DNA of 19,360 nt from a candidate division CSSED10-310 bacterium (GTDB lineage: Bacteria; CSSED10-310; JAFGDC01): positions 1-19,360 of the forward strand of contig JAFGDC010000258.1 of NCBI GenBank assembly GCA_016932295.1. Direction: 5' to 3'. How positions within the stretch are numbered: the stretch's first letter is position 1; every line of letters begins with the position of its first letter. Of the stretch, positions 1 to 7,672 are shown one piece after another. Below the pieces are notes generated by a model. It saw only the letters and a program-made list of their open reading frames with translations, ran no database searches and was not told the origin of the DNA. Both the position numbers and the translations under genes were made by a program.

Positions 1-261
1 AACGGAGGTGCCGTCCCGAAAAAGGGCGAGAGGAAACGACGAGTCCGCCTGCCGACGCCAGCCCAGGCCGGGAGATTCGACCTGGAATCGGTGCTTGGCG
101 TCCGTGATTTCATGAAATTTCTGCATGCCGGTACCGCGCCACATGGAGGGTTTCCCGCTGGGACCGGGCGGCGTCTGGCCATGGTTCCTTTCCTTCTGAG
201 CGACAGCGGAATTCATTCCTGCAATCACCATCACAATAAAAATCGCGCTGATCCGTTTCAT
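1..261 (-). CDS. Secreted protein of unknown function, N-terminal part (runs off left edge)
   Basis: An open frame of 87 codons runs from ATG at 261 to the window edge with no stop, so the C-terminus is missing. The protein begins MKRISAIFIVMVIAG and has a typical Sec signal peptide: a short basic start, a hydrophobic core at about residues 4-15 and a likely cleavage after AVA (residues 20-22, AVA|QKE). The mature part starts with a Gly/Pro-rich linker and then a segment ending in FQVESPGLGWRR. I do not recognise the family. The signal peptide, the convincing promoter directly upstream (268-296) and the divergent position relative to rpoD support a real gene. There is no Shine-Dalgarno sequence before the ATG. 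An internal start further into the signal peptide is possible but would remove the basic start. Confidence 0.7.
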   Translation of the reverse strand, partial: MKRISAIFIVMVIAGMNSAVAQKERNHGQTPPGPSGKPSMWRGTGMQKFHEITDAKHRFQVESPGLGWRRQADSSFPLALFRDGTSV

Positions 262-267
262 GAGGGC

Positions 268-296
268 ACTCTAACCCTGCTCGGCGACACTGTCAA
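268..296 (-). promoter_or_regulatory. Sigma-70 promoter of the leftmost secreted-protein gene
   Basis: Read on the minus strand there is TTGACA (296-291), a 17-bp spacer and TAGAGT (273-268). Transcription should start about 7 nt beyond the -10 box, at or next to the A of the ATG at 261, which would give a leaderless mRNA. Confidence 0.6.
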
Positions 297-518
297 TGGT
301 GCCATGCCGCCAGCGTGGATCATGCCGGATGCCGTGGTCTCGGCAGCCGGACGACAGCGGCGGCAAGACCGGATGTGGTGAGATTCCCGAACAAGTGGGA
401 AGCGGAGATTCGAAGGAAAAATGGAATCGGGCGCCCGGGTGGTAAAATTGGGAACTTCGAGGCGAGGTCATGGTTTTTTAAGCATGGATTTTCTCAAGGG
501 GAGAAAAGGCGTTATTGA

Positions 519-590
519 ACTGGAAATTCCTTGACATTTTACACTGGATAGAAAAGAATACTTTGATGTGCTGGATTCGGAATTTCCAGT
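519..590. repeat. 12-bp perfect inverted repeat flanking the rpoD promoter
   Basis: The left arm ACTGGAAATTCC (519-530) and the right arm GGAATTTCCAGT (579-590) are exact reverse complements, separated by 48 bp. Each arm contains a 9-bp near-perfect palindrome (GGAAATTCC and GGAATTTCC), as expected for a dimeric regulator site. The putative -35 hexamer begins at the base after the left arm. It looks like a pair of operators about 57 bp apart centre to centre; a long-range hairpin is an alternative. Confidence 0.6.
531..559 (+). promoter_or_regulatory. Putative rpoD promoter
   Basis: A perfect TTGACA lies at 531-536. The best -10 at 17-bp spacing is AAGAAT (554-559), which is only a partial match. 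The surroundings are AT-rich compared with the neighbouring genes. The 5' leader would be nearly 200 nt. The position between the two inverted-repeat arms supports a regulated promoter here. Confidence 0.45.
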
Positions 591-759
591 GACGTTTTCT
601 GCTTCATTGGGGATCCGGTATTTTTTTGCCCAGGCAGGGGGGGTCGGAACACCGGCACGTGATGAAACACATTCACTCCCTAGCGCGGCAATGTGACTGG
701 CCGGACACCATGAGCATATGGGGTTCCCTCCCACCTTGAGCCAAGGAGGCGGATTAGGG

Positions 760-2499
760 ATGGGCAATCAAGATACACCAAATCTCGAAACATTGATCTC
801 CGAAGGTAAAAACAGGGGGTACTTGACGTTCGATGAACTGAACGACGAGATCCCGGAGAGTGCTGTCTCCACCGAACAAATCGATGGTATCATCAGGAAA
901 ATCACGGCTGAGGAGATAGAACTGGTCAAGGACAGCACCAAGATCAAATTCAAGAAAAGTGAGCGGCGGCGGGTGCGCGCCAGTGAATTACGCAAGAAAG
1001 CCAAAACCCCCGATTATGGAGAGCGGTCCGATGATCCTTTGCGGTTGTATTTCAAGGAGATGGGATCGGTCTCTCTGCTCTCCCGTGACGGCGAAGTAGA
1101 GATCGCCAAGCGGATCGAGGAAGGGAAGCTCGAGATGTTCCGGGCGGCCCTGTTCACTCCCATCGCCATGAACGAGTTGCTCACTTTCAGGGAGAAGCTG
1201 CTGGCCGAGGAAACCAGGCTGGAGGAGCTTCTGCCATTGCAGTGGGAAGAAGAAATCAAGCGCGATGAATTGACCGAGGCGGTGCTTGACAGGATTGAGA
1301 AAATCCACGCCAACTACATCAAGATCCGGGAAATCGATGAGAAGCTGTCGATCAAAAAGACCAACCAGATCGTACGAAAAAAGCTCCGGAAGCATCGGGA
1401 ACGGGTGGTAGCCGATACCTCACGTCTGGTGTCGGAGCTGAACCCGATCCCGAAGTTCGTCAAGCGCACATCCGCCAAGGTGCGAACCGCGGTAGACAAG
1501 ATCTACCGTGCCGAATCGGAAATCCGCAAGGTGGTCATGGCCAGCGGGCTTGAGCTGCCGGTGCTGGAGGAATTGATCGGCAAGGCGGCGAAGAGCGATG
1601 AGATCGTCTTCTCGGTCAACGATGAACAGGTAGTGACGCTGCCGCAGCTCGAGGAATACGAATCGGTCATCACATCGGCGCGCACCAGGATCGCGGATGT
1701 CGAGCAGGAAACCGGCGCCAAGGCCATCGAGCTGAAAAAGGCGATACGGGCGATCAATCACGGCCGCAGCAAGGAGCGTGAGGCAAAACGCCAGCTCACC
1801 GAGGCGAACCTGAGACTGGTGGTAAGCATCGCCAAAAAGTACACCAATCGGGGCTTGCAGTTTGCCGATCTCATCCAGGAAGGCAATGTCGGTCTGATGC
1901 GGGCGGTGGACAAGTTCGAATATCAGCGCGGCTACAAGTTTTCCACCTACGCCACTTGGTGGATCAGACAGGCCATCACCCGGGCGATCGCCGATCAGGG
2001 CCGAACCATTCGGATTCCGGTGCACATGATCGAGACCATCAACAAGCTCATCAGGACATCACGGCAGTTGGTACAGGAGAAGGGGACGGAACCAAGCTGT
2101 GAGGAGATCGCCGAACGCATGGACATGCCAGTGGAGAAGGTTCGGCTGGTGTTGAAGATGGCCCAGGAACCAATATCCCTGGAAACCCCCATCGGTGAAG
2201 AAGAAGACAGTCAGTTGGGAGATTTCATCGAGGACAAGGGAGCCGAATCGCCTTCTGAATCCGTGATCAATATGAACCTCAAGGAGCAGGTGCAGAGTGT
2301 GCTGTCCTCGTTGACGCCGCGCGAAGAGAAAGTGCTGCGAATGCGGTTCGGAATCGGCGCGGGGTACGAGCATACACTGGAAGAGGTGGGCGAGTATTTT
2401 GCGGTGACTCGTGAACGTATTCGTCAGATCGAGGCGAAGGCTCTGCGCAAATTGCGTCACCCCAGCCGCCGGGACAAGCTGAAAAGTTTCTACGGATAA
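760..2499 (+). CDS. rpoD: RNA polymerase primary sigma factor (sigma-70)
   Basis: This is the housekeeping sigma factor that directs RNA polymerase to -35/-10 promoters. The 579-residue protein has region 1.1 at the N-terminus, region 1.2 ([12 protein letters not shown], near residue 92), a long charged non-conserved region, region 2 from about residue 346 ([48 protein letters not shown] in shorter conserved blocks), region 3, and region 4 with the helix-turn-helix ending [18 protein letters not shown]. The start at 760 is chosen because AAGGAGG (743-749) lies at good distance; an in-frame ATG at 718 has no such site. In many proteobacteria rpoD follows dnaG; here the upstream gene is divergent and unrelated. 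The downstream radical SAM gene begins 7 nt after the stop, with no terminator between them. Confidence 0.97.
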   Translation: MGNQDTPNLETLISEGKNRGYLTFDELNDEIPESAVSTEQIDGIIRKITAEEIELVKDSTKIKFKKSERRRVRASELRKKAKTPDYGERSDDPLRLYFKEMGSVSLLSRDGEVEIAKRIEEGKLEMFRAALFTPIAMNELLTFREKLLAEETRLEELLPLQWEEEIKRDELTEAVLDRIEKIHANYIKIREIDEKLSIKKTNQIVRKKLRKHRERVVADTSRLVSELNPIPKFVKRTSAKVRTAVDKIYRAESEIRKVVMASGLELPVLEELIGKAAKSDEIVFSVNDEQVVTLPQLEEYESVITSARTRIADVEQETGAKAIELKKAIRAINHGRSKEREAKRQLTEANLRLVVSIAKKYTNRGLQFADLIQEGNVGLMRAVDKFEYQRGYKFSTYATWWIRQAITRAIADQGRTIRIPVHMIETINKLIRTSRQLVQEKGTEPSCEEIAERMDMPVEKVRLVLKMAQEPISLETPIGEEEDSQLGDFIEDKGAESPSESVINMNLKEQVQSVLSSLTPREEKVLRMRFGIGAGYEHTLEEVGEYFAVTRERIRQIEAKALRKLRHPSRRDKLKSFYG

Positions 2500-2506
2500 A
2501 TCGGCC

Positions 2507-3955
2507 GTGAGTTTGCAGGACGGCTCGCGGCAATCCATCTCCCATGTCGGGCACCAGGTGGTGCTTGTCCGTCCCTACAACCGCACGTCCATGCTGATCC
2601 CCAACCACGGTTTGGGGTACCTGGCTACCGGTGCGCGAAGGCTGGGGCTCTCCGTGGCCATCGAAGATTTCATACGCGACCGGGTGGAACTGGAGCGGAT
2701 CAAGGCGGTCATTGCCCCGCACAAGCCGCTCCTGGTGGGAATCCAGGTCTACACGTTCGATCTGCCGGGGCTTGGAGCTCAGATCGCCGCCATCAGGCAA
2801 GCGGCCCCCGACGCGGCCCTCATCGCCGGCGGTCCTCATCCTTCCGCTGATCCCCAAGGATTCCTCGAAGCCTTCCCCCATCTGCATGGCGCCATCGCTG
2901 GTGAAGCAGAACTCGGTTTCCCCAACCTGGCCGCGGCAGTAGTGGAAGCAAACGGCTGGCCGGCACCGGACATGCTTGTTCGTATCCCCGGACTGGTCTG
3001 GCGCTCCGCGGACGGCGCGATCCAATGCAATCCCCGCGCCCACGTCGAGGATCTGGATTCTCTGGGACTTCCCGCCTGGGACCTCATCGATCCCCTCTCT
3101 TACCCCTGCGCGCCGCAGGGCACCTTCCTGCGCCGCCTCCCCTATGCGCCGATAATCGTTACCCGCGGCTGCCCACATCAATGCACGTTCTGCGCGGGAC
3201 ATGTGGTGAGCGGGCGAAGGCTGCGCACTCGCTCCATCCCGCATGTCATCCAAGAATTGCGGATGCTGGTGGATACCTACGGCATCCGTGAATTTCACAT
3301 CCAGGACGACAACTTCACTCATAGCCGGGAGTATGTACTCGGCTTCTGTAACGCACTTCAACAGGAACAGTTCGACCTGACCTGGGCATGTCCCAACGGC
3401 ATCCGACTCGACACCCTCGATCATGAGGTTTTGCAAGCCATGGAACGAGCCGGCTGCTACTCGGTGGCGGTAGGCATAGAAGCCGGTACGCAACGTGTCT
3501 TGAACCTCATGAAAAAGCGGCTAGAATTGCATGAAGCACGCGCCCGCATCGCACTCATACGAAAAACCACCAAGATGCGGGTAACCGGTTTCTTCATCCT
3601 CGGCTATCCAGGCGAAACACTGGAGGAGATGAAACGTACCGTGAAACTGGCCATGCGGCTCGATATTGACAAGGTGAACTTCGGGATACTCATGCCCTTG
3701 CCGGGCACCGAGGTTCACGACCTGCTGGAAAGCCGCGGGTTGCTGGCTGAAATCGACCTTGGTCGGATGTCGGAGTACCGCAGCCCCTACTCTCCTCCAG
3801 GCATCGACACCGCCGCGTTCCGAAGGTTCTTCCGGCGATCCTTCATTTTCTTTTATGCAAGACCCCGCATCATTTACCGTTTTGTGCGCGACATCAAGAG
3901 CCTCGATCAACTGAATGTGCTCTGGCATCGCCTCCGGGACGTGGTGACCGGCTGA
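2507..3955 (+). CDS. B12-binding-type radical SAM protein
   Basis: This is a 482-residue radical SAM enzyme. It has an N-terminal Rossmann-like, B12-binding-type domain (about residues 15-150; VVLVRPYN, IAGGPHPSADP) and a radical SAM domain. The Cys222-x3-Cys226-x2-Cys229 motif (RGCPHQCTFC) would hold the 4Fe-4S cluster that cleaves S-adenosylmethionine. Further family motifs are IQDDNFT, GIEAGTQRVL and FFILGYPGET. I see no DxHxxG motif, so if cobalamin binds it is probably without lower histidine ligation, as in many relatives of BchE. The start is the GTG at 2507, 7 nt after rpoD; the ribosome binding site is weak, and the ATG at 2591 would cut into the first beta strand. The stop touches the next gene's ATG, which suggests translational coupling. 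The substrate is unknown; methyl transfer or C-C chemistry on a lipid, cofactor or natural product is typical for the family. Confidence 0.88.
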   Translation: MSLQDGSRQSISHVGHQVVLVRPYNRTSMLIPNHGLGYLATGARRLGLSVAIEDFIRDRVELERIKAVIAPHKPLLVGIQVYTFDLPGLGAQIAAIRQAAPDAALIAGGPHPSADPQGFLEAFPHLHGAIAGEAELGFPNLAAAVVEANGWPAPDMLVRIPGLVWRSADGAIQCNPRAHVEDLDSLGLPAWDLIDPLSYPCAPQGTFLRRLPYAPIIVTRGCPHQCTFCAGHVVSGRRLRTRSIPHVIQELRMLVDTYGIREFHIQDDNFTHSREYVLGFCNALQQEQFDLTWACPNGIRLDTLDHEVLQAMERAGCYSVAVGIEAGTQRVLNLMKKRLELHEARARIALIRKTTKMRVTGFFILGYPGETLEEMKRTVKLAMRLDIDKVNFGILMPLPGTEVHDLLESRGLLAEIDLGRMSEYRSPYSPPGIDTAAFRRFFRRSFIFFYARPRIIYRFVRDIKSLDQLNVLWHRLRDVVTG

Positions 3956-5014
3956 ATGAAAGTCAGCCGGATCATATCAACCTGGCCCCTGGCAGTGCTG
4001 GGACTGGCTCCTCTGTCATGCAACATCAAGGTGACCGAGCGCTGCAACCTGCGTTGCAGCATGTGCGGCATATGGCGGCGCGCCAACCGCATGAACGAGT
4101 TGTCGGCGGCTGACTGGCGGCGAATCGCCAGGATACTGGCCCGTTGGCGCCTGGGCCGGGCCGTGATAACCGGCGGTGAGCCGTTCCTGCGTCGCGATCT
4201 TGAGGAAATTATCCGAGGCTTCGCCCGGTACGGATTCTCCATAACCCTCCTGACCAACGGCACCGTTCCCGATACCGCGCGCTTCTCCCGCGTGATAGCC
4301 GCCGGCGTACATGACGTGGGCATCTCCCTGGACACGCTCGATCCCCTGCTCCAGGCCCGTATCGCAGGCCGGGAAGGAATCCACGCGGCGATCCTCGCCT
4401 CCATCGCCACTGCGCTCAAGGTTACCCCCGGCCTGGTGCAGGTGATGATCACCGTGAGTGAACTCAATCTTTCCGAGATCCCTTCCATCGTCGCCGCCGT
4501 TCATGACATGGGCGCGTACGCCGTGGTCAATCCCATGAATGTTGCACTCCAGGACCGGCAACAGACGCAGCTCACCAAGGTACACCGCACTAATCCACTG
4601 GCCGCAATAGCGCCTGCTGAGGTGGACCGGATCTACGACGAACTGGTCCGAATGAAGCGGCAGGGCATCCGCCTGTTGAACTCCAATCGCTTCCTGGAGG
4701 ATTCGAGGTTGTATTTAAAAGGCGGCGGGTATGGGTGGCGCTGCCACGCCGGCGACAGCTACTTCACGATTTTTTCGGATGGTTCCGTGGCCGGTTGCAG
4801 TGATCTCAAGTCCTTCAGGAATCTCCACCGAGATTCGGGCATCCTACCCAATCGCCGCTTCAGAACAATCTATCACCAGCAGCGGTCAGCCTGCCCGGGA
4901 TGCATCTACAGCTGCTGGCGCGAGGTTTCCTACCTGCTGCGCGACCCCGCCACCATGGGTGAACGACTGTCCCGCATTCTGCGCTGGTTGAAGGAAAGGC
5001 ACCCCACGGCATGA
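3956..5014 (+). CDS. Radical SAM protein with SPASM/twitch-like C-terminal cysteines
   Basis: This is a 352-residue radical SAM enzyme. The cluster motif is Cys30-x3-Cys34-x2-Cys37 (TERCNLRCSMCGIW), followed by TGGEPFLR (72-79), which contacts the SAM methionine. The C-terminal part has Cys263, Cys281 (SDGSVAGC) and Cys313-x2-Cys316-x3-Cys320, an arrangement like the auxiliary Fe-S binding SPASM or twitch domains of peptide- and sugar-modifying enzymes. It starts immediately after the stop of the preceding gene and overlaps the next start by 4 bases (ATGA), so the three radical SAM genes are translationally linked. SPASM proteins often modify peptides, but I found no convincing precursor peptide gene nearby. 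The molecular target is unknown. Confidence 0.88.
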   Translation: MKVSRIISTWPLAVLGLAPLSCNIKVTERCNLRCSMCGIWRRANRMNELSAADWRRIARILARWRLGRAVITGGEPFLRRDLEEIIRGFARYGFSITLLTNGTVPDTARFSRVIAAGVHDVGISLDTLDPLLQARIAGREGIHAAILASIATALKVTPGLVQVMITVSELNLSEIPSIVAAVHDMGAYAVVNPMNVALQDRQQTQLTKVHRTNPLAAIAPAEVDRIYDELVRMKRQGIRLLNSNRFLEDSRLYLKGGGYGWRCHAGDSYFTIFSDGSVAGCSDLKSFRNLHRDSGILPNRRFRTIYHQQRSACPGCIYSCWREVSYLLRDPATMGERLSRILRWLKERHPTA

Positions 5015-6504
5015 AGATCCTGCTCGTGAGACCCCCGTTTACAAGGCTGAGAAAATTCGGACAATCACCGGTCTTCCCCCTGGGACTCGGCTGGATTGCC
5101 GCGGTACTTTCCCATCGCGGACATCAAGCAATGATTTATTATCCTGAGAATCCTTCCGGTGAAGAACAGCAGTACGAAGTCCACAAGGAGAGCGTTTTCG
5201 AAAATCGATCCGCCGCACATTCCAGGTATCTGGATGCCTTGAATAACGATTCTCTGCCAGTTTGGCGGGAAATCCGCGAGCAGATCGGCGCATACGCCCC
5301 GGATGTGCTGGGCATATCACTCCTGTCCACCGAGGTCGGCGCGGCGCTGAAAGTAAGCCGTATCGCCAAGGCCCTGTCACCGGAAATGCTGGTTGTATGG
5401 GGAGGAGTGCATCCCAGTTTCGAGACCGAATCGTCGCTCGCCTTCCCGGAAGTGGACCTGGTCGTCAGAGGAGAAGGCGAATTCACCATGCTTGACATCT
5501 GCGATCGACTTGAGCATGGACAAAGACTCGATGACGTGGCAGGCATCTCCTTGCGGTGCGGCACCCGGGTGAGGCACAATCCCGACCGTCCGCTGCTCGA
5601 TGATCTCGACACCCTGCCCCCTCCGTCTCGTGACTTGGTACTGCAGGAACACACGTTCAGCAAGGAAGCGCTCGGGGGAGTCATCACGAGCCGTGGCTGC
5701 CCCTGGCGCTGCTCCTTCTGCTCATCCCGGTCTTTCTGGCGCAACACCGTGCGGTTCCGATCACCCCGTGCAGTGGCGGATGAAATCGAGGCACTGAAAA
5801 GGGATAAGGACATCCGCTCCGTGACCATTTGGGATGATGCGTTCTCCCTTGACAGGGATCACGCACTGAGCCTTTGCCAGGAACTGCTCGACCGGCGGCT
5901 GCGCATCACCTGGCGCGGCGCTACCAGGCTCGACCTGATCAACCCGGGGTTGCTGCGCCTGATGCGGCGGTCCGGTTGCACGCAAGTTGAGATCGGTATC
6001 GAGTCCGGCAGTCCACGGATTCTTCGTGAAATCCGCAAGGACATAGAAATCGACTCCGTGCAGGAGGCCATCTCGGCCGTCCAGGCGGAAGGCATGGCCT
6101 GCGGGGTATTCTTCATGGCGGGATTCCCCCAGGAACGAATAGAGGATCTGGAGGAAACGCTGAACGTCATGCGCCGTATCACTCCAGCGGAGATGGTACT
6201 GAATGTGTACGATCCCCTGCCCGGTTCCGAGCTGTTCGAACTGGCCAGGGCATGGAGCATGGTCTCCAGGGACGAGGACTGGGTGGATTATCGCCTGTGG
6301 CCGCTGCGTCATTTCGTAAAAGACATAGATCCGGAAGAATTCGCGAACCGGATCGAGGAGATTTCCGCGTTCGTATTCTCCTACAATCGGTCAATCGGTC
6401 CATTGCTGCGCCGGGCGTTGCCGGAAGTGAAGCGACTGCTTGCCCGCGATCCCGCCCGTCTCCTCCGCAAGGCTGGGCGCTTCCTGGCTAATCGGTTTCA
6501 TTGA
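5011..6504 (+). CDS. B12-binding-type radical SAM protein, second copy
   Basis: This is a 497-residue protein with the same architecture as the first radical SAM gene but clearly divergent. The N-terminal B12-binding-type domain starts MKILLVRPPF, with GISLLSTEVG and VVWGGVHPSFE; RGEGE follows near residue 153. The radical SAM cluster motif is Cys230-x3-Cys234-x2-Cys237 (RGCPWRCSFC). Later motifs are WDDAFS, GIESGSPRIL and FFMAGFPQE. No DxHxxG cobalamin lower-ligand motif is visible. The start overlaps the previous stop by 4 bases. With its two partners it probably forms one pathway in which two B12-type and one SPASM-type enzyme act on the same or successive substrates. This is inferred from gene order only. 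Confidence 0.88.
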   Translation: MKILLVRPPFTRLRKFGQSPVFPLGLGWIAAVLSHRGHQAMIYYPENPSGEEQQYEVHKESVFENRSAAHSRYLDALNNDSLPVWREIREQIGAYAPDVLGISLLSTEVGAALKVSRIAKALSPEMLVVWGGVHPSFETESSLAFPEVDLVVRGEGEFTMLDICDRLEHGQRLDDVAGISLRCGTRVRHNPDRPLLDDLDTLPPPSRDLVLQEHTFSKEALGGVITSRGCPWRCSFCSSRSFWRNTVRFRSPRAVADEIEALKRDKDIRSVTIWDDAFSLDRDHALSLCQELLDRRLRITWRGATRLDLINPGLLRLMRRSGCTQVEIGIESGSPRILREIRKDIEIDSVQEAISAVQAEGMACGVFFMAGFPQERIEDLEETLNVMRRITPAEMVLNVYDPLPGSELFELARAWSMVSRDEDWVDYRLWPLRHFVKDIDPEEFANRIEEISAFVFSYNRSIGPLLRRALPEVKRLLARDPARLLRKAGRFLANRFH

Positions 6505-6812
6505 GGCCGGCCGCCTGTACTGGTGCGGGAAACTCACCTGAAAGAATCTCTCTTCCCTGGTCTCCGTGTGAGGACTTGATCACCGGCAGCCGCCTGCCAT
6601 CCCCACAAAAAAGCGCACCCGGCCGATGGTGTTCATTGGACCGGGGGGGCGCGATACTATCGTCTGGGTGGAGATGTGGGGTCGCGAGAGGACTTGATTA
6701 CCCTTTGAAACGAGCGATTGACAGCCTTCTGAGGCAATGCTAGAATCCGCACCTTACATGGATTACCTTGATTAACCAATAAGTTATGCTGATCTAAGAT
6801 AAGGAAGCAACG
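6505..6812. other. Intergenic region after the radical SAM operon (308 bp)
   Basis: No gene was recognised. It contains an imperfect 15-bp direct repeat, GAGGACTTGATCACC (6570-6584) and GAGGACTTGATTACC (6688-6702), and the promoter of the PC4-like gene (6718-6746). No clear intrinsic terminator for the upstream operon was seen. Confidence 0.5.
6718..6746 (+). promoter_or_regulatory. Sigma-70 promoter of the PC4-like gene
   Basis: TTGACA (6718-6723), a 17-bp spacer and TAGAAT (6741-6746) make a near-consensus promoter. The expected leader is about 60 nt. Confidence 0.75.
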
Positions 6813-7049
6813 ATGGCGGGAAAAAATGAAATTAAGGAAATCGGCACGATAAAAAAGCGCGATGACGTGGAGATTCGAGCTTCGGTGTCCAAGTTTCGGG
6901 ATGAATATTATGTGGATATCAGGGAGTACATCGAAACACCGAACTACACGGGTCCGACGAAGAAAGGACTGCGTTTTCATGTCGAAAATTGGGAGGATTT
7001 TCGAAGCTTGGTCGAAAAAATCGACCAATTCCTCCAGAAGACATTGTAA
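6813..7049 (+). CDS. PC4-family single-stranded DNA-binding protein (transcriptional coactivator p15/PC4 fold)
   Basis: This small protein of 78 residues matches the DNA-binding core of eukaryotic PC4 and its bacterial relatives. After a short charged N-terminus it has IGTIKKRDDVEIRAS, SKFRDEYYVDIREY and a GPTKKGLRF block, then a C-terminal helix ENWEDFRSLVEKIDQFL. Human PC4 has the equivalent FKGKVLIDIREYW and GRKGISL segments. Such proteins dimerise and bind single-stranded or melted DNA; bacterial members are linked to transcription or DNA repair, but the exact role here is not known. The start ATG has AAGGAAG (6801-6807) upstream and a near-consensus promoter. It is a single-gene unit just before the gene for the DNA-binding protein HU. 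Confidence 0.85.
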   Translation: MAGKNEIKEIGTIKKRDDVEIRASVSKFRDEYYVDIREYIETPNYTGPTKKGLRFHVENWEDFRSLVEKIDQFLQKTL

Positions 7050-7120
7050 AATAACACTTTTATTATAATCAGGTCAAATCGGGTAAAATTCAAAAAGTTC
7101 ATTTTTTTCGTGGATTTATC

Positions 7121-7148
7121 TTGACAAAGGAAAAAACCGGATTATATT
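7121..7148 (+). promoter_or_regulatory. Sigma-70 promoter of the HU gene
   Basis: TTGACA (7121-7126), a 16-bp spacer and TATATT (7143-7148), with A/T-rich upstream DNA that could act as an UP element. This looks like a strong promoter, as expected for an abundant nucleoid protein. Confidence 0.8.
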
Positions 7149-7195
7149 CTTGAGGCGTCAAACTCACAAAAAAACACTGAAAAAGGAGGCCTTCC

Positions 7196-7468
7196 GTGAC
7201 AAAGAAAGAGTTGGTTGCGAAAATTGCCAGTGAAGCGGGCATCGCGAAAGTCAAGGCTGAGATCGCCCTGAACGCTGCGCTCGAGGGGATCAAGGATGCA
7301 TTGGCGAAGGGCGACAAAGTGAGCTTCGTCGGTTTCGGCACGTTCAACGTGGTGAAGAGAAGTGCCCGCAAGGGTCGCAACCCCAAGACCAACGAGGTTA
7401 TCGACATTCCCCAGACTACGGTAGTCCGGTTCAAGCCCGGCAAAGAATTGAAGGACGCCGTAAAGTAA
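7196..7468 (+). CDS. hup: Nucleoid DNA-binding protein HU
   Basis: The 90-residue protein is a full-length HU/IHF family member. It begins TKKELVAKIASEAG (helices of the dimer interface), has the family signature GFGTFNVVKRSARKGRNPKT that leads into the DNA-wrapping arms, and ends VVRFKPGKELKDAVK. HU bends and compacts DNA as a dimer. The start is the GTG at 7196, supported by AAGGAGG (7183-7189) at ideal distance. It has its own promoter and terminator, so it is a monocistronic unit. HU rather than an IHF subunit is inferred from overall similarity; the exact paralogue (alpha or beta) cannot be assigned. Confidence 0.95.
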   Translation: MTKKELVAKIASEAGIAKVKAEIALNAALEGIKDALAKGDKVSFVGFGTFNVVKRSARKGRNPKTNEVIDIPQTTVVRFKPGKELKDAVK

Positions 7469-7480
7469 GGAATACGAGCA

Positions 7481-7514
7481 AAAAAAAACAGCACCATCCC
7501 GGTGCTGTTTTTTT
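7481..7514 (+). terminator. Intrinsic terminator of the HU gene
   Basis: The stem ACAGCACC (7488-7495) pairs with GGTGCTGT (7501-7508) around a 5-nt loop. An A-tract precedes it and a T-tract follows it, so it could also end transcription arriving from the convergent rpiB side. Confidence 0.92.
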
Positions 7515-7672
7515 ATTTATACCTCATTTACTTCACCTATCCGGCCCAAGAGAGACGGTGTTCCAGGTTGATTCGGAGAACTCCTCAACGGTTAATTGGG
7601 TGCATCCATGGATTGACCGCGTGGGTAAGTGTTTTATTTGATGAGAAAATCGGCGGGAGGCGGCGCCACCGC

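Larger units (their letters stand above)
262..759. other. Intergenic region between the secreted-protein gene and rpoD (498 bp)
   Basis: It holds the minus-strand promoter at 268-296, the inverted repeat 519-590 and the putative rpoD promoter inside it. No coding frame with a ribosome binding site and recognisable protein was found. The frames that exist have compositions typical of antisense or chance reading. Confidence 0.5.

Noticed and set aside
91..518. Small frames on both strands in the first 520 bases
   Set aside because: They conflict with the signal-peptide gene running off the left edge and with the promoter/inverted repeat region, and none has a recognisable product.
2279..3493. 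A 404-codon minus-strand frame opposite rpoD and the first radical SAM gene
   Set aside because: It runs antisense across two clearly identified genes and has no family motifs; it reflects high GC codon bias.
6501..6743. An 80-codon frame just after the radical SAM operon, considered as a precursor peptide
   Set aside because: It overlaps the stop of the previous gene and runs through the PC4-like promoter, has no ribosome binding site and shows no leader/core peptide pattern.
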